Shown here in pieces: positions 46,673 through 57,881 of a stretch of 64,000 nucleotides of DNA (the first letter of the stretch is position 1; each line of letters begins with the position of its first letter). A program made the translations under genes and the position numbers. Source of the DNA: Gammaproteobacteria bacterium (GTDB lineage Bacteria > Pseudomonadota > Gammaproteobacteria > Steroidobacterales > Steroidobacteraceae); the NCBI GenBank assembly GCA_027365225.1, contig DAHXNV010000002.1:62001-126000 (forward strand). Reading direction: 5' to 3'. The notes beneath the pieces are model-generated. The model saw only the letters and a list, made by a program, of their open reading frames with translations. It was not told where the DNA came from and made no database searches.

Positions 46673-48046
46673 TCAGCCGAACTGGCGCGCGATGTCATTG
46701 AACACCGCCACCCCCATCAGAAGAATCAGCAGCGCGATCCCCACTTGCTGACCGATGATCTGCGCGCGCTCCGACAGCGGCGCCCCCCTGACCCACTCGA
46801 TCGCCTGGAACAGGATCTGTCCGCCGTCGAGCACCGGAATCGGCAGCAGATTGAGCAGGCCGAGCTCCATCGAGATGAGCACAAGGAAGCCGACGAACGA
46901 GCCGAGGCCGGCGCTGGCCGACTGGCCGGCATCCTTGGCGATGGTGAGCGGCCCACCGATGTTTTTGATCGACACCCGGCCGAGAGCCATCCGCCACAAC
47001 AACCGCGCCTGCAGCGTCGTCAGGCTCCAGATCCGGCCCGTAGCGTGCGCGAGCGCCGCGAGCGGCCCGAGCGGCGCGCGCTCGACCATGCCCGGCGGAT
47101 AGCTGAGCGTCATCGGCTGCTGCGCCTCGATGCGCCCGATGAGGCGCCCATCGACCGTGACGCGCTCGGTCGTGACATCGACGGTGCGCTCGAGCGGCCC
47201 GCGCCGATAGGTGATCGCCAGGGTCTTGCCCGGATGGGGACTCACGGCCGCCACGATGTCCTGGAAGTCCCGCACCGCATGGCCGTCGATCGCGACGATC
47301 CGATCGCCGGCGCGCAGCCCGGCGCGCGCCGCCGGCCCCCCGGGGAGCACCCGACCCAATACCGGCGGAACGATCGGCTCCCAGAACCGTATCCCCAGGC
47401 CGTGCAGCGGATCCTCAGGACCGGTGAGCGCGCGGCGCTGGGCCGCATTGCGCACATCCAGGTCGAGCACGCGGGCGGCACCGTGCTCGGGCCGCACGGT
47501 CAGGCGCGCATCGCCGTTGCCGCTCATGATCTCGAGCAGCCGCAGCACCACCTGGCGCTGGCTCTCGAGCGGCGTCCCGTTGATCGCGACGATCCGCTCG
47601 CCCCGGCGCACCCCGGCGCGAGCGGCGATCGAGCCGGCCTGCACGTGGCCGATCACCGGCAGATAGCGCGTCATCCCGCCGGCCCACAGGAGGCCGGTGA
47701 GCGCCCCGATCGCGAATATGAAGTTGAAGCCCGGACCGGCGAGCAGCACCGCAATGCGCTTCAGCGGATGCTGACGCGTGAACGAGCGGGACAGCTCCTG
47801 CGGCGGCACCGGGCCCTCGCGCTCATCGAGCATCTTGACATAGCCGCCGAGCGGAATGGGGCAGATCCAATACTCGATCTGATCGCGTTTGCCGCGCCAG
47901 GAGATGATCGGCTTGCCGAACCCCACCGAGAAGCGCAGCACCTTGAAGCCGAGCCGGCGGGCCACCCAGTAATGACCGAACTCGTGCACCGTGACCAGCA
48001 GGCTCACGGCGATCACGAACCACAGCAGATACCACAGCGCCGTCAT
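46673..48046 (-). CDS. rseP: Site-2 intramembrane protease RseP
   Basis: [27 protein letters not shown] (HExxH-type HEFGH), tandem [17 protein letters not shown]. Confidence 0.97.
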   Translation of the reverse strand: MTALWYLLWFVIAVSLLVTVHEFGHYWVARRLGFKVLRFSVGFGKPIISWRGKRDQIEYWICPIPLGGYVKMLDEREGPVPPQELSRSFTRQHPLKRIAVLLAGPGFNFIFAIGALTGLLWAGGMTRYLPVIGHVQAGSIAARAGVRRGERIVAINGTPLESQRQVVLRLLEIMSGNGDARLTVRPEHGAARVLDLDVRNAAQRRALTGPEDPLHGLGIRFWEPIVPPVLGRVLPGGPAARAGLRAGDRIVAIDGHAVRDFQDIVAAVSPHPGKTLAITYRRGPLERTVDVTTERVTVDGRLIGRIEAQQPMTLSYPPGMVERAPLGPLAALAHATGRIWSLTTLQARLLWRMALGRVSIKNIGGPLTIAKDAGQSASAGLGSFVGFLVLISMELGLLNLLPIPVLDGGQILFQAIEWVRGAPLSERAQIIGQQVGIALLILLMGVAVFNDIARQFG

Positions 48047-49260
48047 GCGCCCGCACCCCCGACCGAGACCTTCTCACCCGCGTGCATACGCTCCTCGATA
48101 CACGCGTGCGCCAAGCGCCGGGCCTCGCCGTCGGCGGCCGTGACATCGTCCAACCCGCCGATGGGTCCCGCCGTAGAGCGTGTGATCACCTCCTCAATGA
48201 CCGAGGCGATGCCGGGAAAGTTCAACCGCCGCTCGAGGAAGGCGTGCACCGCCACCTCGTTGGCGGCATTGAGCGCCACGGGCGCAAGCCCGCCGGCGCG
48301 CGCGGCGGCCTGCGCGAGGCGCAGGCTGGGGAAGCGCACCGGGTCGGGGGCCCGGAAATCCAACCTCGCCGTCTTGATCAGATCGAGAAACGCGACACCC
48401 GAAGTCATGCGCTCAGGCCACGCCAGCGCATGCGCGATCGGTGTCCGCATGTCGTGCGAGCCGAGCTGAGCGAGCATCGAGCCGTCGATGTACTCGACCA
48501 GCGAGTGCACGATGCTCTGCGGGTGGATGACGATGTCGACCCGATCGGGCGTCAGCCCGAACAGGAAACACGCCTCGATCAACTCCAGACCCTTGTTCAT
48601 CAGAGTGGCCGAATCGACCGAAATCTTGCGCCCCATCACCCAGTTCGGATGGGCCACGGCCGCCTCCGGCCCCGCCGCGGCAATGGCCTCGGCGCTCCAG
48701 TCGCGAAACGGCCCGCCCGAGCAGGTGAGCAGCAGCCGCCGCACGCCGCTCGGGGCCTCCCCGGCGCGCGTGCCGTGCGGCAGACACTGAAAGATGGCGT
48801 TGTGCTCGCTGTCGATCGGCAGGAGCACCGAGCCGCCGGCGCGTACCGCCTCCATCAGCAGCGGACCGGACATCACCAGGGATTCCTTGTTGGCGAGCAG
48901 CAGGCGCTTGCCGGCGCGCGCGGCCGCGAGCGTCGAGGGCAGCCCCGCGGCCCCGACGATCGCCGCCATGACGCACTCGGCCTCGGGCAGGGTCGCAAGC
49001 TCGAGCAGACCTTCGGGCCCGGCCAGCACGCGCGTGGTGCGCGCCGCCTCGCCCAGGCGCGCCCGCAGTTCCCGGGCCGCGCCCGCATCACCGAGCGCCG
49101 CGTAGGCCGGCCGATGGCGCCGGATCTGCTCGGCGAGCTTCTCCGCGCTGCGGTGGGCGCCGATGCCGATCAGCCGGAAGCGCTCCGGGTGGCGCGCCAG
49201 CACATCCAGGGTATTTTCACCGATCGAGCCGGTAGAGCCGAGAACCACCACCCCAATCAT
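48043..49260 (-). CDS. dxr: 1-deoxy-D-xylulose 5-phosphate reductoisomerase
   Basis: [28 protein letters not shown]...[12 protein letters not shown]...[14 protein letters not shown]. Confidence 0.98.
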   Translation of the reverse strand: MIGVVVLGSTGSIGENTLDVLARHPERFRLIGIGAHRSAEKLAEQIRRHRPAYAALGDAGAARELRARLGEAARTTRVLAGPEGLLELATLPEAECVMAAIVGAAGLPSTLAAARAGKRLLLANKESLVMSGPLLMEAVRAGGSVLLPIDSEHNAIFQCLPHGTRAGEAPSGVRRLLLTCSGGPFRDWSAEAIAAAGPEAAVAHPNWVMGRKISVDSATLMNKGLELIEACFLFGLTPDRVDIVIHPQSIVHSLVEYIDGSMLAQLGSHDMRTPIAHALAWPERMTSGVAFLDLIKTARLDFRAPDPVRFPSLRLAQAAARAGGLAPVALNAANEVAVHAFLERRLNFPGIASVIEEVITRSTAGPIGGLDDVTAADGEARRLAHACIEERMHAGEKVSVGGAGA

Positions 49261-50063
49261 GACAAGACCCCCATAACCGTGAGACCGAGCAACAGCACCG
49301 GGGCCGCCCCGGTCAGGCTGTCGATGCGGTCCATGACCCCGCCGTGCCCGGGAAAGAGGCGGCCGCTGTCCTTCACCCCCGCGAAGCGCTTCAGAAGACT
49401 TTCGGTCAGATCTCCCACGATCGAGAAGCCCGCCGCCGCCAGGCACAGTGCCAGGAAGCGCCCCAGGGGCACACTGAACCAGAAACTGCCCGCCACCGCC
49501 ACTGGAATGCAGCACAGCAGGCCCCCGAGCGCCCCTTCCCAGGTCTTGGCGGGCGAGACCCGTGGCGCGAGCCGCGTCCGTCCAAAGCGCCGGCCGGTGA
49601 AATACGCGCCGATGTCCGCCACCCACACCAGCAGCAGGCAGAACAGCACCCACTCTGCACCACCCGCGAGCCGCAGCCGCGCGAGCGCCACCCAGGCCGG
49701 CACCAGCGCGCACACGCCGGCCAGGGCCGCGGCGGCGCGTCCGACGCGCTGCGGCGCCCATGTGATCCACGCCAGCGCCACGAGCCACCACAGCAGCGCT
49801 GCGGCCAGCAACAGCTCGAGGCCCGCGCGCGTGCGGGTGAACCGCCAGGCAAGGACCAGCGCCGCGCCGATCAGCAGCACGTACGCGCCCCGCACCGAGC
49901 GGCGCCTCGGCGCGACAAACCCCGCCCACTCCCAGGCCCCGATCAGGACCGTGAGTGCAAGCACGATCACCGTGGCGCTCGGGGGCAATCCGAACAGCAC
50001 CGTGAGCAACAGCGCGATCAGGACGGCGGCGGTGATGATGCGCGAACGCAGCGACTCGCTCAC
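49257..50063 (-). CDS. cdsA: Phosphatidate cytidylyltransferase (GTG start)
   Basis: Multi-[36 protein letters not shown]...[20 protein letters not shown]. Confidence 0.96.
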   Translation of the reverse strand: MSESLRSRIITAAVLIALLLTVLFGLPPSATVIVLALTVLIGAWEWAGFVAPRRRSVRGAYVLLIGAALVLAWRFTRTRAGLELLLAAALLWWLVALAWITWAPQRVGRAAAALAGVCALVPAWVALARLRLAGGAEWVLFCLLLVWVADIGAYFTGRRFGRTRLAPRVSPAKTWEGALGGLLCCIPVAVAGSFWFSVPLGRFLALCLAAAGFSIVGDLTESLLKRFAGVKDSGRLFPGHGGVMDRIDSLTGAAPVLLLGLTVMGVLS

Positions 50064-50073
50064 GGTTGCGCTG

Positions 50074-50835
50074 TCACGATTGAGGCGCCGAAGGCGCACC
50101 GTCGGGGCGCTGCGCGCCGGTGAGTCCGAAGCGCCGCTCGCGGTGGGCGAAGAAATCCAGGGCCCGGGCCAGCTCCGCGGCATCGAACTGCGGCCACAGG
50201 CAGTCGCAGAAATAAAGCTCGGTGTAGGCGAGGTTCCACAGCAGGAAGTTGCTGATGCGCCGCTCGGCGCCGGTGCGGATCAGCAGATCCGGGTCGGGCA
50301 GCCCGGTGAGCTCGAGCGCCGAGGCGAACCGGGTCTCGTCGAGGGAGGCGATGTCGAGCTCGCCGCTGAGGCAGCGCGCCGCGAGCGTGCGGGCCGCCTG
50401 CAGGATGTCCCAGCGTCCCCCGTAGCTCACCGCGATCTGCAGCTTCAGCCCCGTGTTGGCCGCGGTACGCTGCTCGGCCGCGGCGATCTGCGCTTGCAGT
50501 CGCACCGAGAGGGCGTGGCGGTTGCCGATCACCCGCAGGCGCACGCCCCGGCGGTCCAGATCGCTCACCTCGCGGTCGATCGCCTCGAGGAACAGTCCCA
50601 TCAGGCTGGCGACCTCCTCGGCCGGACGCGACCAGTTCTCGCTCGAGAACGCGAACAGCGTCAGCGCCTCGATGCCGAGCCGCGCGCACTCGCGCACGCA
50701 CAGCCGCACCGGCTCGAGACCGGCCTTGTGGCCGGCCGAGCGGGCAAGACCCCGCTCGGCCGCCCAGCGGCCATTGCCATCCATCGTGATCGCGACATGC
50801 CGCGGCAGCGTGGCGGGGTTGGCGGTGAAAGACAC
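50074..50835 (-). CDS. uppS: Undecaprenyl diphosphate synthase
   Basis: HVAITMDGNGRWAAERGLARSAGHKAG...FAFSSENWSRP...PDLLIRTGAERRISNFLLWNLAYTELYF. Confidence 0.98.
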   Translation of the reverse strand: MSFTANPATLPRHVAITMDGNGRWAAERGLARSAGHKAGLEPVRLCVRECARLGIEALTLFAFSSENWSRPAEEVASLMGLFLEAIDREVSDLDRRGVRLRVIGNRHALSVRLQAQIAAAEQRTAANTGLKLQIAVSYGGRWDILQAARTLAARCLSGELDIASLDETRFASALELTGLPDPDLLIRTGAERRISNFLLWNLAYTELYFCDCLWPQFDAAELARALDFFAHRERRFGLTGAQRPDGAPSAPQS

Positions 50836-50847
50836 TACGCGAGTCCA

Positions 50848-51405
50848 TCAGACCTGCATGATTTCCTTTTCTTTGGCCGCCAGAAGCTGCTCGATGTCGG
50901 CAACGTGCTTGTCGGTGAGCTTCTGGATCTCCGCCTCGGCGCGCCGCTCATCGTCCTGCGAGAGCTGCTTCTCCTTCAGCAGTTCCTTCACGTCGTTCAT
51001 CACGTCGCGGCGCACTGCACGGACCGCGACCCGGGCGTTCTCCGCCTCGGCTTTGAGCATCTTGACGATCTCGCGCCGGCGCTCCTCGGTGAGCGGCGGC
51101 ATCGGTATGCGGATCACGGTGCCGGCGGTCATCGGTGTCAGTCCCAGGTCGGACTTGAAGATCGCCTTCTCGATCGCCTGCACGGCACCCTTCTCCCACG
51201 GGGAGATGACCAGCGTGCGGCCGTCCTCGACGGCGATGCTCGCCACCTGTTGCAGCGGCACCTCCGAGCCGTAGTACTCGACCTTCAGGTGCTCGATCAG
51301 GCTCGGGTGCGCCCGCCCGGTGCGCAGCTTCTTCATCTCCGCCTGATAGTTCTGCACGCACTTGCCCATCCGCTCGCGCGCGTCTTTCTTGATGTCATCG
51401 AGCAT
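50848..51405 (-). CDS. frr: Ribosome recycling factor
   Basis: KKDARERMGKCVQNYQAEMKKLRTGRAHPSLIEHLKVEYYGSEVPLQQVASI. Confidence 0.98.
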   Translation of the reverse strand: MLDDIKKDARERMGKCVQNYQAEMKKLRTGRAHPSLIEHLKVEYYGSEVPLQQVASIAVEDGRTLVISPWEKGAVQAIEKAIFKSDLGLTPMTAGTVIRIPMPPLTEERRREIVKMLKAEAENARVAVRAVRRDVMNDVKELLKEKQLSQDDERRAEAEIQKLTDKHVADIEQLLAAKEKEIMQV

Positions 51406-51429
51406 GGTCAGCCTCCGGGCCGGTTCGGC

Positions 51430-52164
51430 TCATTCGCAGCTCACGGTCGTACCCACTTCGTCGCCCCGGACGATACGGGTCAGATCCCCTGGATTGTTGA
51501 GATTGAACACTTGCAGCGGCAGACGATTGTCGCGGCACATCACGATGGCGGTGGCGTCCATCACATTCAGCCGCTGACCGAGCACCTGATCGAAGGTGAG
51601 CCTGCGGTAACGCTCGGCCTTGGGGTTGTGCACCGGATCGTCGGAATACACTCCATCGACCTTGGTCGCCTTCAGCAGCACATCGGCGTTGATCTCGATG
51701 GCGCGCAGCGCCGCCGCGGTGTCCGTGGTGAAGAACGGATTGCCGGTGCCGGCGGCGCAGATCACCACCCGCCCCTTCTCCAGGTGACGGATCGCGCGGC
51801 GGCGGATGTAGTCCTCGCAGACCTGGTTGATGCGAATGGCCGACATCACGCGCGCGTACAGGCCGCGGCTCTCGAGCGCATCCTGCATGGCGAGCGCATT
51901 CATGACCGTCGCCAGCATGCCCATGTGATCGGCCGTGACGCGATCCATCCCGGCGCGCGCGAGGCCGGCGCCGCGGAAGATATTCCCACCGCCGATGACG
52001 ACGGCGAGCTGGACCCCGAGGCCATTGATCTCCTCGAGCTCCATGGCGATACGCTTGATCACCGCCGGGTCGATCCCGTAGTCGGCCTGGCCCATCAACG
52101 CCTCGCCGGACAGTTTGACCAGGATCCTGGAGAAGCGCGAGGTCTTGGGATTTTCGTTCGCCAT
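51430..52164 (-). CDS. pyrH: Uridylate kinase
   Basis: [31 protein letters not shown]...[10 protein letters not shown]. Confidence 0.98.
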   Translation of the reverse strand: MANENPKTSRFSRILVKLSGEALMGQADYGIDPAVIKRIAMELEEINGLGVQLAVVIGGGNIFRGAGLARAGMDRVTADHMGMLATVMNALAMQDALESRGLYARVMSAIRINQVCEDYIRRRAIRHLEKGRVVICAAGTGNPFFTTDTAAALRAIEINADVLLKATKVDGVYSDDPVHNPKAERYRRLTFDQVLGQRLNVMDATAIVMCRDNRLPLQVFNLNNPGDLTRIVRGDEVGTTVSCE

Positions 52165-52232
52165 GGGCCAACCTTCTCTCGTGTCAGATACCGGGCCTGG
52201 CCTCGCGGGGCTGCTCCGGGGATAACGCCGGC

Positions 52233-53126
52233 TCAGCTCCGGGGCGCGGTCGTGGCACCTTTGACCTGCGCCATGACCTCGGCAACGAAATTCTCCTGCT
52301 TCTTCTCGATCCCGGCGCCGACTTCGAAGCGCTCGAAGGCGCTCACCTCGGCCCCGGCACCCTTGAGCAGCTTCTCGACCGTCACGTCGGGGTCCTTCAC
52401 GAACGGCTGGCCGAGCAGGGTGATCTCACCGAGCGACTTGCGCAGCCGCCCCTCGACCATCTTGACGACGATCTCCGGCGGCTTGCCCTCCCCGCGCGCC
52501 TGCTCGATGAGGATCTCGCGCTCCTTCTCCAGAACCGCAGGCGGCACCTCACGCACCGACAGATACCGCGGATTGCTGGCCGCTACATGCAGAGCAAGCT
52601 CATGCGCGAGTTCGGCAGTTCCGCCCTTCAAGGCCACCAGCGTACCGATACGCGAGCCGTGGGTATACGCGCCCAGGTGTCCCGCGCTGGCGAGGACCGT
52701 GAAGCGACGGACACTGATGTTCTCCCCGATTTTGGCGACCAGGGCCCGGCGGCGCTCCTCGAGGCTCTCGGCGCCGACCCGAATCTCGAGCAGCGCTTCG
52801 AGGCTCGCCGGCCGGCTCCGCAGAGCCTCCCGGGCCACGGTCTGCGCAAACGCGCGGAAGTCCTGCTCGCGGGCCACGAAATCCGTCTCGCAATTGACCT
52901 CGACCATGGCGGCCGTGCGCCCGTCGGCGGCCGGCTCGACCGCAATGACGCCCTCGGCCGCCACGCGTGCGGCCTTCTTGTCGGCCTTGGCGAGGCCTCG
53001 CTTGCGCATCAGCTCTGCGGCCGCCTCCAGGTCCGCGCCGCTCTCCACGAGCGCTTTCTTGCACTCCATCATGCCGGCGCCGGTGCGCTCGCGCAGCTGT
53101 CTGACGATATCCGCTGTGACATTCAT
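52233..53126 (-). CDS. tsf: Elongation factor Ts
   Basis: [59 protein letters not shown]. Confidence 0.98.
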   Translation of the reverse strand: MNVTADIVRQLRERTGAGMMECKKALVESGADLEAAAELMRKRGLAKADKKAARVAAEGVIAVEPAADGRTAAMVEVNCETDFVAREQDFRAFAQTVAREALRSRPASLEALLEIRVGAESLEERRRALVAKIGENISVRRFTVLASAGHLGAYTHGSRIGTLVALKGGTAELAHELALHVAASNPRYLSVREVPPAVLEKEREILIEQARGEGKPPEIVVKMVEGRLRKSLGEITLLGQPFVKDPDVTVEKLLKGAGAEVSAFERFEVGAGIEKKQENFVAEVMAQVKGATTAPRS

Positions 53127-53142
53127 CGTGATCGGTCCTCGC

Positions 53143-54135
53143 TCAGTCCCCGCGGCCCTTGCGCCGCGGCGCGCCACCGCTCGGGCGGCGGCTGATCGTG
53201 GTCGCGCCCGCGGCACCGGACCCGCCGGAGGCAGCCACCTCGGGCACCGCCTCGAGGACCTCCTCCTCGCCGACCACCGCCTCGGCGGCCTCGGCCACCG
53301 GTGCCGCCTTGATCGGGGCCACGCGGCGCCGGGGCGGCGCCTTCCTGGCCCGCACCGGCGCGGGCTTGCGCGCGCCTCGGGCCGCCTTCTTGCGCGGATT
53401 GCCGGCCTCGTCGAGTTCGACGAACTCGTCCTCGCCAACCACCACGGCGGGCACGGAGTCCTTGCCCTCGATCACCGCGTCGGCCATGCCCACGGCATAC
53501 AGCTGGATGGCCCGCATCGCATCGTCATTGCCGGGTACGACGTAGTCGATAGCGTCCGGCGAGCAATTCGTGTCGACCACGGCCACCACCGGAATACCGA
53601 GCTTACGTGCCTCGTCGACCGCGAGCTTCTCATGCCCGACGTCGATCACGAACAGCGCATCCGGGAGCGACTCCATGCGCCTGATGCCGCCCAAGCTCCT
53701 CTGCAGCTTCTCCTGTTCGCGCCGCAGCTGGGTGGCTTCCTTCTTCCCGCGCCGCTCCAGCGCCCCGGTGGCCGCCAGCTCGGTAATCTCGTCCAGGCGC
53801 TTGATGGACTGGCGGATGGTCTTGAAGTTCGTGAGCATGCCGCCAAGCCAGCGCTGATTGACGAACGGCTGGCCGGCGCGCTCGGCTTCCTTCTGGATCG
53901 CTTCGCGCGCCGAGCGCTTGGTGCCGACGAACAGCACTTTGCCGCCATCGGCGGCCACGCCCTTGATGAAGGCCGCAGCCTGATCGTACAGGGGCTGGGT
54001 CTTCTCGAGATTGATGATGTGAATCCGGTTGCGCTCCCCGAAGATGTACGGGGCCATCTTCGGGTTCCAGAAGCGGGTTTGGTGCCCGAAGTGGACACCC
54101 GCCTCCAGCATCTGCCGCATGGATACGCCAGGCAT
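53143..54135 (-). CDS. rpsB: 30S ribosomal protein S2 with extended C-terminus
   Basis: [46 protein letters not shown]...; 330 aa with a low-complexity K/R/A/E tail. Confidence 0.97.
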   Translation of the reverse strand: MPGVSMRQMLEAGVHFGHQTRFWNPKMAPYIFGERNRIHIINLEKTQPLYDQAAAFIKGVAADGGKVLFVGTKRSAREAIQKEAERAGQPFVNQRWLGGMLTNFKTIRQSIKRLDEITELAATGALERRGKKEATQLRREQEKLQRSLGGIRRMESLPDALFVIDVGHEKLAVDEARKLGIPVVAVVDTNCSPDAIDYVVPGNDDAMRAIQLYAVGMADAVIEGKDSVPAVVVGEDEFVELDEAGNPRKKAARGARKPAPVRARKAPPRRRVAPIKAAPVAEAAEAVVGEEEVLEAVPEVAASGGSGAAGATTISRRPSGGAPRRKGRGD

Positions 54136-54270
54136 GGGAAACTCCTCGTTGGGTTGAGCCTCCGCGCATCTCCGCAGCCATCCCGCCTGCGCCCGTGCGG
54201 GCAACAAGGGGACACCCAGTCTGCGGATGGTGCGATGCGCGTGTGGGTTGATTGCCAAAAAAGGCCGCGC

Positions 54271-54299
54271 TTTATACCATGAAGCCCTCGCATGAACAA
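54271..54299 (-). promoter_or_regulatory. Candidate sigma-70-type promoter of rpsB-tsf-pyrH-frr
   Basis: Minus strand TTGTTC, 17-nt spacer, TATAAA; leaves a leader of about 130 nt before the rpsB ATG. Confidence 0.6.
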
Positions 54300-54366
54300 T
54301 GTGTTGCGCACCGTGGTCGGCCCGCGCCGGTCCCGGTGCTCAGCTTCGAGTCCAGCTGGGAATCCC

Positions 54367-55140
54367 ATGGCCGTGACAATCAAGACGCCCGAGGAGCAGG
54401 AAAAGATGCGCATCGCCGGCCGGCTGGCCGCCGAGGTGCTCGACATGATTGCCGAGCACGTGGTGCCGGGCGTGACCACCGAGGAGCTCGATCGGATCTG
54501 CCACGACTACATCGTCGCGGTGCAGCGCTCGGTGCCGGCGAACCTCAACTACCGCGGATTCCCGAAGACCATCTGCACCTCGGTCAATCACGTGGTCTGC
54601 CACGGCATCCCCAATGAGAAGCGCCTCAAGGCCGGCGACATCGTCAACATCGACGTGACGGTGATCCGCGACGGCTATCATGGCGACACCAGCAGGATGT
54701 ACTACGTCGGCAAGCCGCCCACCCATGCCCAGCGCCTCAGCGACACCTGCTTCCAGGCCATGTGGCGCGGCATCGAGATCGTGCGCCCCGGCACGCAGCT
54801 CGGGGATATCGGCCACGCCATCCAGAGCTTCGTCGAGCAGCACGGCTACTCGGTGGTACGGGAGTACTGCGGCCACGGCATCGGGCGCGTGTACCACGAA
54901 GATCCGCAAGTGCTGCATTACGGGGAGCCCGGGACGGGCCTCACCCTGAAGACCGGCATGACGTTCACGATCGAGCCGATGGTCAACTCCGGCAAGCGTC
55001 ACGTGCGGCTGCTGCCGGACGGCTGGACCGTCATCACCAAGGATCACTCCCTCTCGGCCCAATGGGAGCACACCATTCTGGTCACCGAGACCGGCCATGA
55101 GGTGCTCACCCTGGGTGCGGCCGACCGCCGCACACACTGA
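54367..55140 (+). CDS. map: Methionine aminopeptidase type I
   Basis: MAVTIKTPEEQEKMRIAGRLAAEVLDMI...NHVVCHGIPNEKRLKAGDIVNIDVTV...YCGHGIGRVYHEDPQVLHYG. Confidence 0.98.
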   Translation: MAVTIKTPEEQEKMRIAGRLAAEVLDMIAEHVVPGVTTEELDRICHDYIVAVQRSVPANLNYRGFPKTICTSVNHVVCHGIPNEKRLKAGDIVNIDVTVIRDGYHGDTSRMYYVGKPPTHAQRLSDTCFQAMWRGIEIVRPGTQLGDIGHAIQSFVEQHGYSVVREYCGHGIGRVYHEDPQVLHYGEPGTGLTLKTGMTFTIEPMVNSGKRHVRLLPDGWTVITKDHSLSAQWEHTILVTETGHEVLTLGAADRRTH

Positions 55141-55144
55141 CACC

Positions 55145-57865
55145 GTGGCCGCCGGAGAGACCGAGCCGGAGGAGGCGGGCGAGCCGACCCCAAGCGCACC
55201 CCTCGGCGCTGCCGGCCCGAGCCTGCAGGACTGGCCGCTGCTGGCGCGCCTGCCCGGACTGATCGCCGCGGCGCACGGCTCGCCCGCGGCCGTGCGCGAG
55301 CTGCTGGCCGAGGCGCTCGAGCAGCTCAAGGCCCGCTTCTTCGCCGATGAGCCGATCGAGACGCTGGTGCACGCGCGCGCGCAGCTGATCGATCGTCTCC
55401 TGCAGCAGCTCTGGAGCGCCTATTGCGCCGCCTCGATGCGCGAGTCGGCGCTGGTGGCCGTCGGCGGCTACGGCCGCGGCGAGCTGCATCCGTGCTCCGA
55501 CATCGACATCCTGCTGCTGGTGACCCACCCGCCGCAAGGTGCGGAGCGCGCCGCGCTCGAGCGGCTGCTCACGTTCCTCTGGGACATCGGTCTGGAGGTC
55601 GGGCACAGCGTGCGCACCGTCGAGGAGTGCATCGAGCAGAGCAAGGCCGACGTATCGGTAATGACCACGCTGATCGAGGCGAGACTGCTCGCCGGCAGCC
55701 CCGAACTCCTCGCCGGCCTGCGCGAGCGGCTCGCGCCGCAGCAGCTCTGGCCGGTACGCGCCTTCTTCGAGGCCAAGGTGCGCGAGCAGGCCGAGCGGCA
55801 TCTGAAGGCCAACGATACCGCCTACAACCTCGAGCCGAACGTCAAGAGCGGTCCGGGCGGGCTGCGCGACATCCAGACCATAGCCTGGGTCGCCAAACGT
55901 CATTTCGGCGCCGAGACGCTCGATGAGCTGGCGCGCCATGGCTTTCTGTCCATCGCCGAGCTGCGCCGGTTGCAACAGGCGCAGTCCTTTCTCTGGAAGG
56001 TGCGCTTCGGCCTGCACGTGCTCACCGGGCGGCGCGAAGACCGGCTGCTGTTCGACCACCAGCTGCGCCTGGCACAGATATTCGGCTACGAGGACGCCTC
56101 CTACACCCTGGCGGTCGAGCAGCTGATGCAGCGCTACTATCGCACCGTCAAGGACGTGAGCCTGCTCAACGAGCTGCTGTTGCAGCTGTTCCGCGAAGCC
56201 ATCCTCACCGAAAGCGAGCCGCCCCGCCCGCTCAACGCCCGCTTCCAGGTGCGCTGCGGATCGCTCGAGGCGGTCAGCGACACGGTGTTCGCGCGCGCCC
56301 CATCGGCACTGCTCGAGCTGTTCGTACTGCTGCAGCAGCATCCCGAGATCGACGGGGTGCGCGCCTCGACCATGCGCGCCGTGGCGAGAAGCCTGTGGCT
56401 GATCGACGAGGAGTTCCGCCAGAATCCGCGCCATCACCGTCTGTTCCTCGAGATCGTGCGTTCCCCCGTCGGCGTCACGCACGAGCTGCGCCGGATGAAC
56501 ACCTACGGGGTGCTCGGGCGCTACATACCGGCCTTCGGGCGCATCGTCGGGCGCATGCAGTACGACCTGTTCCACGCCTACACCGTCGATGCGCACACGC
56601 TGTTCGTGGTGAGCAACCTGCGGCGCTTCGCCATCGCGCGCTACGACCAGGAGCTGCCGCAGGCCTCGCGCATCATGCAGCAGCTGCAGCGGCCCGAGGT
56701 GGCCTATCTGGCCGCACTGTTTCATGACATCGCCAAGGGCCGCGGCGGCGATCACTCCGAGCTCGGCGCGACCGACGCCGAGGCATTCTGCCTCGAGCAG
56801 GGCCTCTCGCCCTACGATGCGCGCATGGTCGCCTGGCTGGTGCGCAACCACCTCGCGTTCTCGCTCACCGCGCAGAAGCAGGACATCTCCGACCCCGAAG
56901 TCATCAACGCCTTCGCCCGCAAGGTCGGCGACGAGGCGCATCTCGATTATCTCTATGTGCTCACCTGCGCGGACGTGCGCGCCACCAACCCGAAGCTGTG
57001 GAACTCGTGGAAAGCCTCGCTGTTCCAGGACTTCTACCAGCGCGTGCGCCGGGCCCTGCGCCGCGGCCTGGAATCCCCGATCGATCCGGAGCAGCTGGTG
57101 AGCGAGACCCGGGAAGCGGCCCGCAAGCTGATGCTGGCGCGCGGCATCGCCGCGCCCAACATCGAGCGGGTCTGGCGGCGCTTCTCGGACAGCTACTTTC
57201 TGCAGCACTCTCCGGAGGAAGCCGCCTGGCACATGCGCCTGCTCGCGGACCGCGACCCGAGCTGTGATGAGCCCCTGGTGGCGCTCGATCCGCGCAGCGT
57301 GCACGGCACCACCGCCGTGCTGATCTTCACGCGCCTGCTGGAGCATGGCTTTGAGCGCACCACCGCGGTCCTCGATCAGCTGGGCCTGAACGTGGTGGAT
57401 GCGCGCATCACGCCCACGGGCGATGGCTTCAGCCTCGACCTCTATCATGTGCTCGAGGACGACGGCGCGCCGATCGTCGATGGGGAGCGGCGCGAGGAGA
57501 TCGAGCAGGCGCTGTGGCGCTCGCTGCACCATCCCGAGCAGAGCGTGGCCGTGCACCGGCGCGTGCCGCGCCAGGCGCGCATGTTCCACACGCCGACTCA
57601 GATCGCCATCAGCGTCGATGAGCGCAACGCGCGCTCGGTGATCGAGCTGATCGCCGGCGACCGGCCCGGGCTGCTGTACGATGTCGGCAAGGTGCTCACC
57701 GGCGAGGGCATCATGCTGCAGGCGGCCAAGATCGTCACCGTGGGCGAGCGGGCCGAGGACATCTTCTACGTCACCGACCTCGACGGCCGTCCGCTCGAGG
57801 AGGCGCGCGCGGCGCGCTTGAGCGACAGGCTCTATCACGCGCTCACCCAGCGCGCCGCCGCCTGA
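55145..57865 (+). CDS. glnD: [Protein-PII] uridylyltransferase (GTG start)
   Basis: VAVGGYGRGELHPCSDIDILLL nucleotidyltransferase; HDIAKGRGGDHSELGA HD domain; ACT repeats at C-terminus. Confidence 0.97.
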   Translation: MAAGETEPEEAGEPTPSAPLGAAGPSLQDWPLLARLPGLIAAAHGSPAAVRELLAEALEQLKARFFADEPIETLVHARAQLIDRLLQQLWSAYCAASMRESALVAVGGYGRGELHPCSDIDILLLVTHPPQGAERAALERLLTFLWDIGLEVGHSVRTVEECIEQSKADVSVMTTLIEARLLAGSPELLAGLRERLAPQQLWPVRAFFEAKVREQAERHLKANDTAYNLEPNVKSGPGGLRDIQTIAWVAKRHFGAETLDELARHGFLSIAELRRLQQAQSFLWKVRFGLHVLTGRREDRLLFDHQLRLAQIFGYEDASYTLAVEQLMQRYYRTVKDVSLLNELLLQLFREAILTESEPPRPLNARFQVRCGSLEAVSDTVFARAPSALLELFVLLQQHPEIDGVRASTMRAVARSLWLIDEEFRQNPRHHRLFLEIVRSPVGVTHELRRMNTYGVLGRYIPAFGRIVGRMQYDLFHAYTVDAHTLFVVSNLRRFAIARYDQELPQASRIMQQLQRPEVAYLAALFHDIAKGRGGDHSELGATDAEAFCLEQGLSPYDARMVAWLVRNHLAFSLTAQKQDISDPEVINAFARKVGDEAHLDYLYVLTCADVRATNPKLWNSWKASLFQDFYQRVRRALRRGLESPIDPEQLVSETREAARKLMLARGIAAPNIERVWRRFSDSYFLQHSPEEAAWHMRLLADRDPSCDEPLVALDPRSVHGTTAVLIFTRLLEHGFERTTAVLDQLGLNVVDARITPTGDGFSLDLYHVLEDDGAPIVDGERREEIEQALWRSLHHPEQSVAVHRRVPRQARMFHTPTQIAISVDERNARSVIELIAGDRPGLLYDVGKVLTGEGIMLQAAKIVTVGERAEDIFYVTDLDGRPLEEARAARLSDRLYHALTQRAAA

Positions 57866-57881
57866 GCACCAGGAGCCACGC

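Noticed and set aside
50060-50848. 262-aa minus-strand ORF overlapping uppS
   Set aside because: Different frame of the same strand; the 50074-50835 frame carries all UppS motifs (MDGNGRW, SSENWSRP).
48082-54282. 2,066-aa open reading frame on the plus strand
   Set aside because: Antisense to dxr, cdsA, uppS, frr, pyrH, tsf and rpsB. Composition is typical of a GC-rich shadow frame (R/H/A/Q-rich) with no recognisable domain; the opposite-strand genes are unambiguous.
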